From a virus: a DNA stretch of 64,000 nucleotides. The DNA lies in IMG/VR virus record IMGVR_UViG_3300032288_001980, positions 62,001-126,000 of that record; one strand, given 5' to 3'. Position 1 is the first letter of the stretch; every line of letters begins with the position of its first letter. This document shows positions 40,926-50,049 of the stretch, piece by piece. The notes under the pieces are model-generated. The model saw only the letters and a list, made by a program, of their open reading frames with translations, had not been told where the DNA came from and made no database searches. Both the position numbers and the translations under genes were made by a program.

Positions 40926-41508
40926 GATAGCTATTACTGGACACACTAAAGGTATAGGATCGGCCTTGGCCAATTACTACACAGCCCTTGGTATAGAAGT
41001 TATAGGCTTTAGTCGCACTAACGGATATGATATCAGTAAAGGTGTTGACCAAGAACGCATTATAAACGAAAGTCAGGACTGTGATTTGTTTATCAACAAT
41101 GCTTACTTTAGATATTCCCAAGTAGACTTACTACAACGTTGGTATAATTTTCACCAAAAGAAATCTAATTATATGATTGTTAATATGAGCAGTTTGGCTG
41201 GCGATGCTTGTATGCATTTAGGTAAAGTTTATCCATATGGTCTTCACAAAAAAGCTCTAGACGATGCTAGTTATCAAATGAACTTGGCCGGTGGCTGTAA
41301 ATGTAAAATTATCAACATCAAGCCCGGGCATATTAAAACTGACTTCTTAACGGAAACTAGCACATATACCTATGCACAACTGCGCCAGCCTAGCAGTATT
41401 ATGTCTGTAGATCAGTTGGTAAAGGTTGTTGCATTTGCTGTAGATATTGCCGATGAGAAAAGTTACATAAGTAATGTAACATACAAAGGCGACACTAGTA
41501 CAATATAA
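40912..41508 (+). CDS. Short-chain dehydrogenase/reductase
   Basis: 198 residues. NAD(P)-binding motif TGHTKGIGSALA, the NNAY segment in place of NNAG, catalytic Ser region IVNMSSLAG and active-site YGLHKKALD (YxxxK). It is a complete, short SDR. Substrate unknown; its operon holds oxygenases and a desaturase. Overlaps the next start by one base (TAATG). Confidence 0.85.
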   Translation: MRPNKIAITGHTKGIGSALANYYTALGIEVIGFSRTNGYDISKGVDQERIINESQDCDLFINNAYFRYSQVDLLQRWYNFHQKKSNYMIVNMSSLAGDACMHLGKVYPYGLHKKALDDASYQMNLAGGCKCKIINIKPGHIKTDFLTETSTYTYAQLRQPSSIMSVDQLVKVVAFAVDIADEKSYISNVTYKGDTSTI

Positions 41509-42062
41509 TGTCAGACACTTTAGACGTACAAAAATTAGATATTAAATTTGATCCGGCAAAGTTAAAAAGAGAGCTGGGCTTATTATACCACCAATATCCT
41601 TTTCATAAGGATGCCAATCAACTGGCTCTTAGTCACAGCGGCAAATTTACAACTGTTAAAGAACAATTATACGACGGAGTAGGTAGCTTATATGATCGTA
41701 AAAACAATGTAGAGATAGATCAAGAAGACAATTATACTCATATTTGTGATTACGTTAAAGGAAGATACTGGGAAGAAGTAATTAATCAAATAAAAGAAAT
41801 AAGTCCTTTACCGTTAGGTCGGATTCGATTAATGTTACTCAAACCTAAAACTTGTTATAGTTGGCACAAAGACAGCGATGAAATTAGATACCATGTACCT
41901 ATAAGTACTAATGCCAATAACTTTATTGCTACAGAAAAAGGCCTTTACAGAATGGAAGAAGAGGGTAGATTATATACATTAGTAAGTACAGTTTGGCATA
42001 CAGCACTGAACGCTAGTTTCCAACCTAGGGTACACTTAGTATGTTCTACATATAAAACATGA
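41508..42062 (+). CDS. Asp/Asn beta-hydroxylase-like Fe/2OG oxygenase A
   Basis: 184 residues. RIRLMLLKPKTCYSWHKDSDEIRYHVPISTN holds the H-x-D metal pair in WHKD, and VSTVWHTALNAS...RVHLV gives the distal His and the 2-oxoglutarate-binding Arg. The arrangement is that of the aspartyl/asparaginyl beta-hydroxylase cupin family. Next to a second such enzyme. Substrate not known. Confidence 0.75.
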   Translation: MSDTLDVQKLDIKFDPAKLKRELGLLYHQYPFHKDANQLALSHSGKFTTVKEQLYDGVGSLYDRKNNVEIDQEDNYTHICDYVKGRYWEEVINQIKEISPLPLGRIRLMLLKPKTCYSWHKDSDEIRYHVPISTNANNFIATEKGLYRMEEEGRLYTLVSTVWHTALNASFQPRVHLVCSTYKT

Positions 42063-42652
42063 TATTTTTTGACCACATTGCATCCAATTTAAATGTTATA
42101 CCTGCCTTAGAAGAAGTAATGGCAAATAACAACTTATTTGCTCCTCATACAAAAGTTAAGGCAATTAGTCCTGCACTAGAAGAAGTAGAAAGCATACATC
42201 TACGCATACATCCGCCGGTAGAAGTACAAAGCCGAAAAGAAGGCGAACACTGGGACGCCAAAGACCTTGCTGATCAACAGGCTAGATCTATTATTGATAC
42301 AGAAGCTTTTAAACAGTTAAATCAGGTGCGTAAACTAATAGAACATGCAATGACTCTACTACCCGCAGGACATTTAGGCAGGGCATATATATCTAAACTT
42401 GTCCCAGGAGGAAAGATTTATCCGCACGTAGATCCTGGATTATACTTTGCTATACATAATAGATATCATATTGTATTAACTACAAATCCTGACGTAGAAT
42501 TTTTTACAGAAACAGAAAATATTAAGTGCCAGCCAGGCGAACTGTGGCGGTTTAATAACAGAGCTAAACACTGGGGAGAAAATAAAGGCAGTACAGATAG
42601 ACTGCATATTATTTTTGACATTGCACATAATCCTAGATTTTATGACTATTAA
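42059..42652 (+). CDS. Asp/Asn beta-hydroxylase-like Fe/2OG oxygenase B
   Basis: 197 residues. ISKLVPGGKIYPHVDPGLYFAIHNRYHIVL carries HVD, and GELWRFNNRAKHWGENKGSTDRLHIIFDI carries the distal His and Arg, matching the aspartyl/asparaginyl beta-hydroxylase domain closely. Coupled to both neighbours by short overlaps. Related phage and bacterial proteins are thought to hydroxylate peptides or small molecules; unknown here. Confidence 0.8.
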   Translation: MIFFDHIASNLNVIPALEEVMANNNLFAPHTKVKAISPALEEVESIHLRIHPPVEVQSRKEGEHWDAKDLADQQARSIIDTEAFKQLNQVRKLIEHAMTLLPAGHLGRAYISKLVPGGKIYPHVDPGLYFAIHNRYHIVLTTNPDVEFFTETENIKCQPGELWRFNNRAKHWGENKGSTDRLHIIFDIAHNPRFYDY

Positions 42653-43511
42653 ACATACACCTATTAACAAAGACATTGGTAGTCTAGTAGAAGCATCCTT
42701 TGATGAAATGATGCAGTTTGACGACTTTGAATTAAGAGAATTAATTTATCGACGCAAGGCTCTTGTGTTTAAAAACGTTAACGTTAGCGCCGATGAAATG
42801 GCTGCATTTAGTAAGAAGTTTGGCAAGCCATGGACTGCTGACATGTATCAAAATCATACTAAAGAACATTTCAAAGTAGCTGCCAACGAAGTAGCATATA
42901 CAGAGTACGACGACAAAAGCTATCCTAGATTATACAAAAGTCTAACATGGCACTGTGATATTGCCAATGAACGAGGATTAGAACCTTTTCCCTTTAGACT
43001 GTTATACTGTACAGACTTGCCTACTAAGATGAAAGGCGGGTCCACTGATGTTGCAGACTTAGGGATTATTCGCAGGGATTGGGATAACAAGCCGCCACAT
43101 AACATTAATTTAAAGAATTTAAATTTCTTATATAATAGTTGGCAGAAAAATTTTACAAATCAAAAATGGTATCCTGCAATTGATCGTCATCCATGGACAG
43201 GTGAAGAATTTGTTAGATATAATGCATTTGGTACTGACGGTGCTTGGATACTTAGAACTGTTATTAAAAAAGAAGACGGTGATGTATGGTTACCTAACGA
43301 GTTTATGCGTGATCTTAGTGTTGGACAAATTGAAGCTACAGACTTTCTAGAGCATAAATGGGAAGTGGGTGATGTATTAATATTTGATAACTGGGCAACA
43401 ATACACAGACGAGGAGATATGGAAATCTTGGAGGGCAGTGAAGGTCGTAGAAGTTTTATACGTATCAGCATTGACCACGAATTTGACAAGATGCCACCGT
43501 ATATACCATGA
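42642..43511 (+). CDS. TauD/TfdA-like dioxygenase
   Basis: 289 residues. ALVFKN at the N-terminus, WHCDIAN (the HxD pair), MKGGSTDVADL, and GDVLIFDNWATIHRRGDM...RRSFIRISID with the distal His and Arg are typical of TauD/TfdA/gamma-butyrobetaine-type Fe/2OG dioxygenases. Start at 42642. Third iron oxygenase in a row; suggests sequential hydroxylations on one product. Confidence 0.82.
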   Translation: MTIKHTPINKDIGSLVEASFDEMMQFDDFELRELIYRRKALVFKNVNVSADEMAAFSKKFGKPWTADMYQNHTKEHFKVAANEVAYTEYDDKSYPRLYKSLTWHCDIANERGLEPFPFRLLYCTDLPTKMKGGSTDVADLGIIRRDWDNKPPHNINLKNLNFLYNSWQKNFTNQKWYPAIDRHPWTGEEFVRYNAFGTDGAWILRTVIKKEDGDVWLPNEFMRDLSVGQIEATDFLEHKWEVGDVLIFDNWATIHRRGDMEILEGSEGRRSFIRISIDHEFDKMPPYIP

Positions 43512-44443
43512 TAGAGTACACAGAAAATAATCACTTTCACTGGACCTATGACAACGTTCCGTTTGCATTGCGTAAGAATCCTTATAGCACATTTAAAATG
43601 CACTGGGGTAAACCTAGCCGGCCGGTAGGCAACTTCAAGGACGAAAGCCTTAATGTTTGCCGTATGTTAGCAGACCGATACCCTAATCAAAAGTTTAACG
43701 TGTTCTTTAGTGGTGGTATTGACAGTGAACTTGTTCTACAAGCATTTATGTGGGCTGGACTAAAGCATCGTACAAAAGCAACTATTATTCGTTTCAAAGA
43801 CGGATACAATGATCATGATATACAATATGCCACAGATTTTTGTGTGTATCACAATGTTCCGCATACTGTTTTAGAACTAGATATAGTAGAATTTTATCGC
43901 AGTAAGGAATATATTCCACTGGGTATGAAGTATCAAAGTATCCAACTAGCACAAATACAATGCTTGTGGGCACTAGACAAGATACAAGATGATATCCCTG
44001 TATTGGGCACCGGAGAAGTATTCTTTGAAAAAATATTCAATTGGAAGTCTTGGATGGCCGACGAACCCAAACAAGAATACAATTGGGTGTATTATGTCAG
44101 GGAAAACAATGATCTTAGTGTGCCAAAATATAGTGTATTGAATCAGCGACCTGTTATCAGTGAGTTCTTTAGTTATACTCCCGAAATCATGAAAGCCTAT
44201 GTAAATGATTCTATTGTACAGGATTTATTAGCCGATAGACTTCCGGGAAAATTAAGTATTGCAAGTAGCAAGTATTCAATATATAATAAGTACTTCTTTC
44301 TCAAGCCTAGAAAAAAATATCACGGCTATGAAACACTCAAATTGTTAAACGTGCAGGCTCAACATGAAATGCTACAGTATATACCTTATAACGACCATAG
44401 GTTTGAAATGTTAGCCACAGACTTTATTAAGACGCTAGAATGA
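43508..44443 (+). CDS. PP-loop ATPase (asparagine synthase-like) A
   Basis: 311 residues. VFFSGGIDSELVLQAF is the SGGxDS pyrophosphatase loop that adenylates a substrate. There is no N-terminal glutaminase domain and no Cys at position 2, so it is not an asparagine synthetase. No QueC zinc-binding Cys set is visible either. It probably activates a carboxylate or amide for amide bond formation or thiolation. A paralogue is at 48014. Confidence 0.8.
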   Translation: MIEYTENNHFHWTYDNVPFALRKNPYSTFKMHWGKPSRPVGNFKDESLNVCRMLADRYPNQKFNVFFSGGIDSELVLQAFMWAGLKHRTKATIIRFKDGYNDHDIQYATDFCVYHNVPHTVLELDIVEFYRSKEYIPLGMKYQSIQLAQIQCLWALDKIQDDIPVLGTGEVFFEKIFNWKSWMADEPKQEYNWVYYVRENNDLSVPKYSVLNQRPVISEFFSYTPEIMKAYVNDSIVQDLLADRLPGKLSIASSKYSIYNKYFFLKPRKKYHGYETLKLLNVQAQHEMLQYIPYNDHRFEMLATDFIKTLE

Positions 44444-45057
44444 AAATCGTAAAACTAGACCTAAGCTACTTTGACCAAATCAACGATATTCAGCAAGATT
44501 ACAATACTTTTGCAGGAGTTGATGTTAGTAGTGTGCCTTATTACAGGGCAGATATGGCTATGAGTCGCCATAACAATCTTGCTAATTTATATTTAGGAGA
44601 AGACAATCCACAATTTATGATGTGGGGCTATGTCGACGAAACAAATAACAATCGATTGTATGCCGCAATGACTCAGTATTTTAATCCTGATGTTAACATG
44701 TGGTATATTCAAAAAGCTATTACACGTAGAGCAGAACGTATTCCTAGTTTGGGCAACAGAAACGGCTTAGTTGAAGTAATGCAACATGCCATCGATTTTG
44801 CAGAAAAACGAGATTGTTTTCAATACATTATGGCTTATCCTAAACGCTACTATTTGGCGCACAAACGTATTTGGCCTAAATATGTCAAACAACGTCAAGA
44901 ACGGTACGACAGCGTAGTAATAAATGTAATTCCTGCTAATACACGACCACCATTTTTAGACCAATGGATGTGGTTAATGAATAGTGCATTATGGCCCACT
45001 GATTTAGTTGTTACTATGCAGTACCTACGTCCAGAATTTAGACAAGAAATTGTCTGA
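44440..45057 (+). CDS. GNAT-like protein, 205 aa
   Basis: Opens MKIVKLDLSYFDQINDIQQDY like a GNAT domain; FMMWGYVDETNNNRLYAAMTQYF and GLVEVMQHAIDFAEKRDCFQYIMAYPKR fit the central strands and helix. No clear acetyl-CoA loop. Coupled to the PP-loop gene by a 4-bp overlap. Confidence 0.5.
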   Translation: MKIVKLDLSYFDQINDIQQDYNTFAGVDVSSVPYYRADMAMSRHNNLANLYLGEDNPQFMMWGYVDETNNNRLYAAMTQYFNPDVNMWYIQKAITRRAERIPSLGNRNGLVEVMQHAIDFAEKRDCFQYIMAYPKRYYLAHKRIWPKYVKQRQERYDSVVINVIPANTRPPFLDQWMWLMNSALWPTDLVVTMQYLRPEFRQEIV

Positions 45058-45067
45058 TATAAATATC
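45056..45067 (+). promoter_or_regulatory. T4-type late promoter candidate
   Basis: TATAAATA at 45058-45065 is an exact match to the T4 late -10 consensus, and GATAT-AA-ATATC forms an inverted repeat. It is six bases before the desaturase ATG (45071), so transcripts would be leaderless or nearly so. Confidence 0.45.
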
Positions 45068-45070
45068 AAT

Positions 45071-45838
45071 ATGAAAACTACTGGACACAGCATAAAACTA
45101 TTTTGGCCTGTACATATTGCAGCCTTGCTGGGCGCTATTGCCATGGCATTATGGGGTAATTTAAATTACCTTTGGTTCTGGCCTGTCGGCTGGATATTAA
45201 TTAGCGGACTAGGCAGTGCTATTGGTCTGCACAGAGTACTAAGCCACAAATGTTTGCCGGAAACAAGTAAGTTTACCAAAAGAGTTCTAACATTGCTGGG
45301 CTGTATGGCCGGGCAAGGAAGTCCTATTTTCTGGGTAGCACTACACAGGGGCTATCATCACAGTCACGCCGACACACCTCGAGATATACACAGTCCTATA
45401 CACGGTTTATTTCATTCTTACCTAAGTTGGAGTTGGAAGATTACTCCCACTGATGTTAACTTGAAATATGCTGTGGATCTATTACGTGACAAATTTCAAG
45501 TATGGGTACATACCAACTATTATAAACTAGTATGGAGTGTAATCATTGTTACAGCATTAATCAATTGGCAGTTAGCCGTTTGTTTAATTTTGTTGCCTAT
45601 GATTACAGGTATTCATCAAGAAGCTTGCATCAACATGTTCTGTCATTTAAAGAACGTTGGTTATAGGAATCACGAAATCAACGACAACAGCCATAATGTA
45701 CCTGTATTGGGTTATTTTGCTTGGGGTCAGGGTTGGCACAACAACCATCACAAACATCCTGGTAATTATAATTTTGGAGAAAAGTGGTGGGAATTTGACC
45801 CTTGTATGATTTTTTATCCTATACTCAAAAGAATTTAA
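45071..45838 (+). CDS. Fatty acid desaturase, 255 aa
   Basis: Complete membrane di-iron desaturase. Histidine boxes HRVLSH, HRGYHH and HNNHH; hydrophobic segments near 10-30, 33-50 and 150-190; ending KWWEFDP. The ATG at 45071 begins the first membrane region; a longer frame upstream overlaps the GNAT-like gene by 50 bp and adds no conserved residues. Paralogue of the partial gene at the left edge. Confidence 0.87.
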   Translation: MKTTGHSIKLFWPVHIAALLGAIAMALWGNLNYLWFWPVGWILISGLGSAIGLHRVLSHKCLPETSKFTKRVLTLLGCMAGQGSPIFWVALHRGYHHSHADTPRDIHSPIHGLFHSYLSWSWKITPTDVNLKYAVDLLRDKFQVWVHTNYYKLVWSVIIVTALINWQLAVCLILLPMITGIHQEACINMFCHLKNVGYRNHEINDNSHNVPVLGYFAWGQGWHNNHHKHPGNYNFGEKWWEFDPCMIFYPILKRI

Positions 45839-47385
45839 TGACTGTCGATATTTTAATTTTTACTGAATTTACCAGCACGACCGTATTTCAACGCCTAATA
45901 GGTGCGTATCGTATTGCCACGGAGTTGCGTAAAAATGGCTATACGGTACAGGTAGTAGATTACTTAACTGAATGGACACCCGAAGAGCTTAATCAAATTG
46001 TAGATAAATTTGTAGGTTCCAATACATTATTTGTTGGCTTTAGTAGCACTCTTTATGCTATACGAGATCAAGCACTCAGCGATAACAGTAGACCTAACCA
46101 TTATCGTAGAGAATTAAGATATACAGAAGATTTTCCATTTAGACCCGAAGTCAGTTACGCATTTATTAAACACATTAAAGAAGTCAATCCTAATACTAAA
46201 ATTGTTTTAGGTGGCCAGCGCAGTCAATACAAAAACAGTAAATTAGTAGACTGTTTTATTCACGGCTATGCGGACCACACTACTGTAGAATATGCACATT
46301 ATTTGTCGGGCAAGCCTTATGATCAATCTGTGTTAAAGATGATTCCTATCAATGATCATCAAATAGAAATAGATTGGATCAAAGATCCTGAGTGGAACTT
46401 TCAAACTAGCCAAGTACTATGGCAAGACAATGACTTAATTTACGACAATGAAGTGTTGCCCATTGAAATTAGTAGGGGTTGTATCTTTAGATGTGATTTT
46501 TGTAGCTTTCCTATGAATGGCAAAGACAAGTTTGATTATATCAAAGACAGTACACCACTTAAAGAAGAATTTATACGCAACTATGAAAAGTGGGGAATAA
46601 CGAATTATATCTTTGCTGACGACACTTACAACGACAGTATCTACAAAGTAGAAAAACTTTACAACGAAGTATTTTCGCAACTACCATTTAAAATACAATT
46701 CAGTGCATATTTGCGACACGACTTAATTCACGCTAATCGAGATATGGCGCCGCTACTAAAAGAAAGCGGACTTAAGACTTGTGTGTTTGGTTTAGAAAGT
46801 CTAAATCATAAAAGTGCATTAGCTATTGGCAAAGGCCTGCACCCAGAGAAAAGCAAAGAATTATTGCACTGGTTACGTGACGAAGCATGGGGTAAAGATA
46901 TTACAATGAGCAGTGGCTTTATTGTAGGCTTGCCACACGAAACAGAAGAAACATTTCGTGAATGGATGGAATGGGTCGAAGATGAAAACTGTCCATTGGA
47001 TGGATATACTGTTGAGCCGCTGGGCTTTAACATTAACGAAAAGAAAATTTGGCCCAGCAAGTTTGAAGCTAATCCGGAAGCCTATGGTTACAACATTATC
47101 AACAAAGGTGTTGCTAACAATAGTTTTTTCCGTTGGAGTATGTGGAGCAATCCTCATATGACGCTACCTAAAGCGTGGGCAATTGCCGATGAATATATTA
47201 TGCGAGGGTACCGAAGTGGGCGGATCAAGCCAGCTGGCTTCTTCCAGTTCATGTGGATGAATGGCACTGGTTTAACCGCCGACGATTTAGCAGGAATGAG
47301 CGTTAAAAATGTCAGTGCAGATTTTTTAAAAGACAAAAAAACTGAATGGTTTAAACTTTACAAACAAAGACTTTTTAATTTATAA
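45838..47385 (+). CDS. B12-binding-type radical SAM protein, 515 aa
   Basis: The N-terminal 190 residues (VDILIFTEFTSTTVFQRLIGAYRIATELRKNGYTVQVVDYL, later VNPNTKIVLGGQRSQY) have the layout of a B12-binding domain, though the DxHxxG motif is not present. The radical SAM core has ISRGCIFRCDFCSFP with CX3CX2C, then YIFADDTYND and FGLESLN. Such proteins include methyltransferases and ring-forming enzymes. Coupled to the desaturase (TAATG). Confidence 0.82.
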   Translation: MTVDILIFTEFTSTTVFQRLIGAYRIATELRKNGYTVQVVDYLTEWTPEELNQIVDKFVGSNTLFVGFSSTLYAIRDQALSDNSRPNHYRRELRYTEDFPFRPEVSYAFIKHIKEVNPNTKIVLGGQRSQYKNSKLVDCFIHGYADHTTVEYAHYLSGKPYDQSVLKMIPINDHQIEIDWIKDPEWNFQTSQVLWQDNDLIYDNEVLPIEISRGCIFRCDFCSFPMNGKDKFDYIKDSTPLKEEFIRNYEKWGITNYIFADDTYNDSIYKVEKLYNEVFSQLPFKIQFSAYLRHDLIHANRDMAPLLKESGLKTCVFGLESLNHKSALAIGKGLHPEKSKELLHWLRDEAWGKDITMSSGFIVGLPHETEETFREWMEWVEDENCPLDGYTVEPLGFNINEKKIWPSKFEANPEAYGYNIINKGVANNSFFRWSMWSNPHMTLPKAWAIADEYIMRGYRSGRIKPAGFFQFMWMNGTGLTADDLAGMSVKNVSADFLKDKKTEWFKLYKQRLFNL

Positions 47386-47396
47386 GAGAGACAGAC

Positions 47397-48017
47397 ATGT
47401 GGGTACACATATTAACTAACAGTATGAATAGAGTGTTAGTACATGCTCAGGACAAGAAACATTTATATTTTGTTAATGAATGTTTTTTTGATACTCATGT
47501 ATACACAGGAGATCTAGACAAGAATCTCGAATCACAATTTAAATCTAACCCTAGCGACTTTATGCTTCGTGGTTCTAAAATTGTTTATAGTCCAGGTGAA
47601 AATATCGATGACTATCGTAAGTTTGTAGAATACAAATTATGGAGTTACTATGATATATTAACTAAAATAAATCTAGCTAGAGTAAAAGAAATTGAAATTT
47701 GTGCCGGGCAATCAGAAGTATACAAGATGAAATACGATCAGGCCTGCTTACTAAAAGAACACAGCTACGATGCTAAATTAGTTGGCCATAACCGAGTACA
47801 ACTAGTACTAGATTATGCAGAGTTAGATAACTGTACTGTTGAGCAAGCCGCAGATCAAATCATATTGCAATATACAATGCATTTAGAAATGATGACTAAA
47901 ACAGAATGGTTTAGAATCAAATATATGCGATTACTAAAACAAGCCAAGACTGCTGGAGAAGTAAAACAAGTTATGGATAGCTTGCACAAAGAAACATTTT
48001 TGAATATACTATTATGA
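47397..48017 (+). CDS. Hypothetical protein, 206 aa
   Basis: Unrecognised. N-terminal half is mixed alpha/beta, C-terminal half helical (VEQAADQIILQYTMHLEMMTKTEWFRIKYMRLLKQAKTAGEVKQVM). GAGAGACAG precedes the ATG. Overlaps the second PP-loop gene by 4 bp. Confidence 0.65.
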   Translation: MWVHILTNSMNRVLVHAQDKKHLYFVNECFFDTHVYTGDLDKNLESQFKSNPSDFMLRGSKIVYSPGENIDDYRKFVEYKLWSYYDILTKINLARVKEIEICAGQSEVYKMKYDQACLLKEHSYDAKLVGHNRVQLVLDYAELDNCTVEQAADQIILQYTMHLEMMTKTEWFRIKYMRLLKQAKTAGEVKQVMDSLHKETFLNILL

Positions 48018-49087
48018 GTTCGTTAATATATTATAATCAGTTAGACTTATATAAACCGCAATGGTGCTCTAAGTATCCTGAGCTAGATAAATTCAGTGTA
48101 TTCAGTAAAGCATTTAACAGTGGCATAAGCCTTGTAGACCGAACTGGAACTATAAAGATGCCGGTTAATTTAGTTAACAGACATCCTATGCCTGCGCTAC
48201 AACCAAGTGTATATACGTTTGAAGAACTTTGTTATCTAACATGGCAAAAAATTGAACTGCATATAAGAACTACTAAATTAAGACCTGTAATTATGTACAG
48301 CGGTGGAATTGACAGTACTTTAATTGTTAATTTAATGCATACATACGCCAGTAAAGAATTTAAAGAAAGATTGTTAATTATATTAAACAGCAATAGCATA
48401 CAAGAAAATCCTGTACTATACGAAACTGTAATTAAACGAAATTACAAAACAGAAAGTTCTAACAGTTTTGAAAATTATTTCAATCACTTTAATTACGTTA
48501 TTACAGGAGAGTTCGCTGACAATGTATTCGGTAGTTTAACTTTAAAATCTAGCATTGATTTTTTTGCAACCGAGGCCGTTATTACTGGCAACTACAAAGT
48601 ATTTGCATTTGATTTCTTTAACGCTAAAATAAATGATGCAGATAAAACTAATTGGTTCTTGGACCAAATGGAGCAATTGATAAAAACTTGTCCATGGGAA
48701 ATTAAAACATGGGCTGATTACTTATGGTATCAAAACTTTGCAATGAAGTGGCAGGCCGTTGAGTTTAGAATTATGAGTCATAAAAATGATTCATTAATTG
48801 TCAATGACGAATTCTTGAATAAGCATGTATGCCATTTCTGGGCTAGCGAAGAATGGCAACAGTGGAGTATAAACAATCCTGATAAGAAAATTAAAAATAC
48901 GTGGGTAAGTTATAAGTTCCCTGCTAAAGAACTTATCTATAAATTAAGCAAGGACAGTGACTATCTTGAACGCAAAACTAAATTTCCTAGCTTGCCTGGT
49001 GTATTTAGATATCGAAGAGTTAATAACTTTATTACAGATAAGTTTGAATTTGTAGATGACATTAAAATAGAGGATTATCTATGTTAA
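48014..49087 (+). CDS. PP-loop ATPase (asparagine synthase-like) B
   Basis: 357 residues. VIMYSGGIDSTLIVNLMHTY is the PP-loop, followed by LLIILNSNSIQENPVLYE and YVITGEFADNVFG, where asparagine synthase-type ATPases have their GxGxDE region. No glutaminase domain. Paralogue of the protein at 43508. Together they suggest two ATP-dependent acyl activations in this pathway. Confidence 0.8.
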   Translation: MSSLIYYNQLDLYKPQWCSKYPELDKFSVFSKAFNSGISLVDRTGTIKMPVNLVNRHPMPALQPSVYTFEELCYLTWQKIELHIRTTKLRPVIMYSGGIDSTLIVNLMHTYASKEFKERLLIILNSNSIQENPVLYETVIKRNYKTESSNSFENYFNHFNYVITGEFADNVFGSLTLKSSIDFFATEAVITGNYKVFAFDFFNAKINDADKTNWFLDQMEQLIKTCPWEIKTWADYLWYQNFAMKWQAVEFRIMSHKNDSLIVNDEFLNKHVCHFWASEEWQQWSINNPDKKIKNTWVSYKFPAKELIYKLSKDSDYLERKTKFPSLPGVFRYRRVNNFITDKFEFVDDIKIEDYLC

Positions 49088-49719
49088 ACAATGTTGCATA
49101 TCAGTTAACTGTTGACGATTTGCCCCGCATTTTAGAAATTTATAAAACTAGAAATTCTAATTTGAAAGTTAAAATAACAACAACGTTAGATCAATATTTT
49201 CAAAAAGCATTCGAAGTTGCATGTAGTAATCGACTAGGTCATAGTGCATGGGGTTACAAAAATGACAAGGGCGAACTTATAATGTTTGCTACACGTAGTC
49301 ATTGGTCTAGTATGCCTTATGCCACTATAGGAAATGTCTTTATTGACTCTGAAAATTCTTTTTTTGGATTAAACAAAAAAGGCCTAATGACAATGAATCA
49401 GTTTTTAACTGATATTTTTTATGACAGTGCAATAAATCATCAACGGTATGTATCTTATATGGCGCGAACATATAAAGATGCTGTAGTTTCTATTAAAAGC
49501 ATTAAGCGAACAGAACAAGATAGAAACTTGATATTTAAAATGGGATTTGTTGAAATTATTCCTCCTTATAATAGAGCTAAATTTGAATTTGGTAGTAATA
49601 TATTAGGAATACTTGAAGGTAGGAATCCCGAACCTGTAATTATACGTAACTGGACTCTGGAGCCCAATCAAATACCTGCACTTGCCAGATTAAAGAATTA
49701 TGAATTTGTTATTAACTAA
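49081..49719 (+). CDS. GNAT-like protein, 212 aa
   Basis: YQLTVDDLPRILEIYKTRN is a typical GNAT opening, then WGYKNDKGELIMFATRSHWSSMPYATIGNVFIDSE. Overlaps the PP-loop gene by 7 bp. Its TAA stop is part of a TAAATA element. Confidence 0.55.
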   Translation: MLNNVAYQLTVDDLPRILEIYKTRNSNLKVKITTTLDQYFQKAFEVACSNRLGHSAWGYKNDKGELIMFATRSHWSSMPYATIGNVFIDSENSFFGLNKKGLMTMNQFLTDIFYDSAINHQRYVSYMARTYKDAVVSIKSIKRTEQDRNLIFKMGFVEIIPPYNRAKFEFGSNILGILEGRNPEPVIIRNWTLEPNQIPALARLKNYEFVIN

Positions 49720-49724
49720 ATATA
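49717..49724 (+). promoter_or_regulatory. Possible late-type element
   Basis: TAAATATA at 49717-49724, overlapping the upstream TAA stop, 18 bp before the ATG at 49741. Same TAAATATAC string as upstream of the lysozyme. Confidence 0.35.
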
Positions 49725-49740
49725 CAACTTGGAGAATATT

Positions 49741-50049
49741 ATGAGCATTAAAATTATCACTATTATGAAGCGTCCCAGCGAAGATATTGAGTTTTTCTTT
49801 CTGAAGTACAAGGACCATCCTGTTATGACACAAATGAGAATGAATGCCATGGAGCATCCAGGATTTGTGGGCACAAAGGTAGAAATAAGCGAAGACCGGT
49901 TAACTAGTACAGTTACCATGGAGTTTACCAACGACAACGATTTAAGGTCTTTTGTTAATGCCAACGAAGAACTACTAGTTCAACGCGGTATGCTAATGGA
50001 CGAATGGGTAACTGCAAATAACTGTCAGTTTGACGTTTATATTGGTTAA
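49741..50049 (+). CDS. Hypothetical protein, 102 aa
   Basis: Small alpha/beta protein (KIITIMKRPSEDIEFFFLKYKDHPVMTQMR...RLTSTVTMEF) with the ferredoxin-like pattern of dimeric alpha-beta-barrel (antibiotic monooxygenase-like) domains, without clear catalytic residues. Start 49741 after TTGGAG. Convergent with the minus-strand operon; the stop codons overlap. Confidence 0.6.
   Translation: MSIKIITIMKRPSEDIEFFFLKYKDHPVMTQMRMNAMEHPGFVGTKVEISEDRLTSTVTMEFTNDNDLRSFVNANEELLVQRGMLMDEWVTANNCQFDVYIG

Noticed and set aside
43508-49087. PP-loop proteins as the missing QueC
   Set aside because: Both resemble asparagine-synthase-type ATPases, are longer than QueC, lack its zinc Cys cluster, and lie far from the deazaguanine genes.
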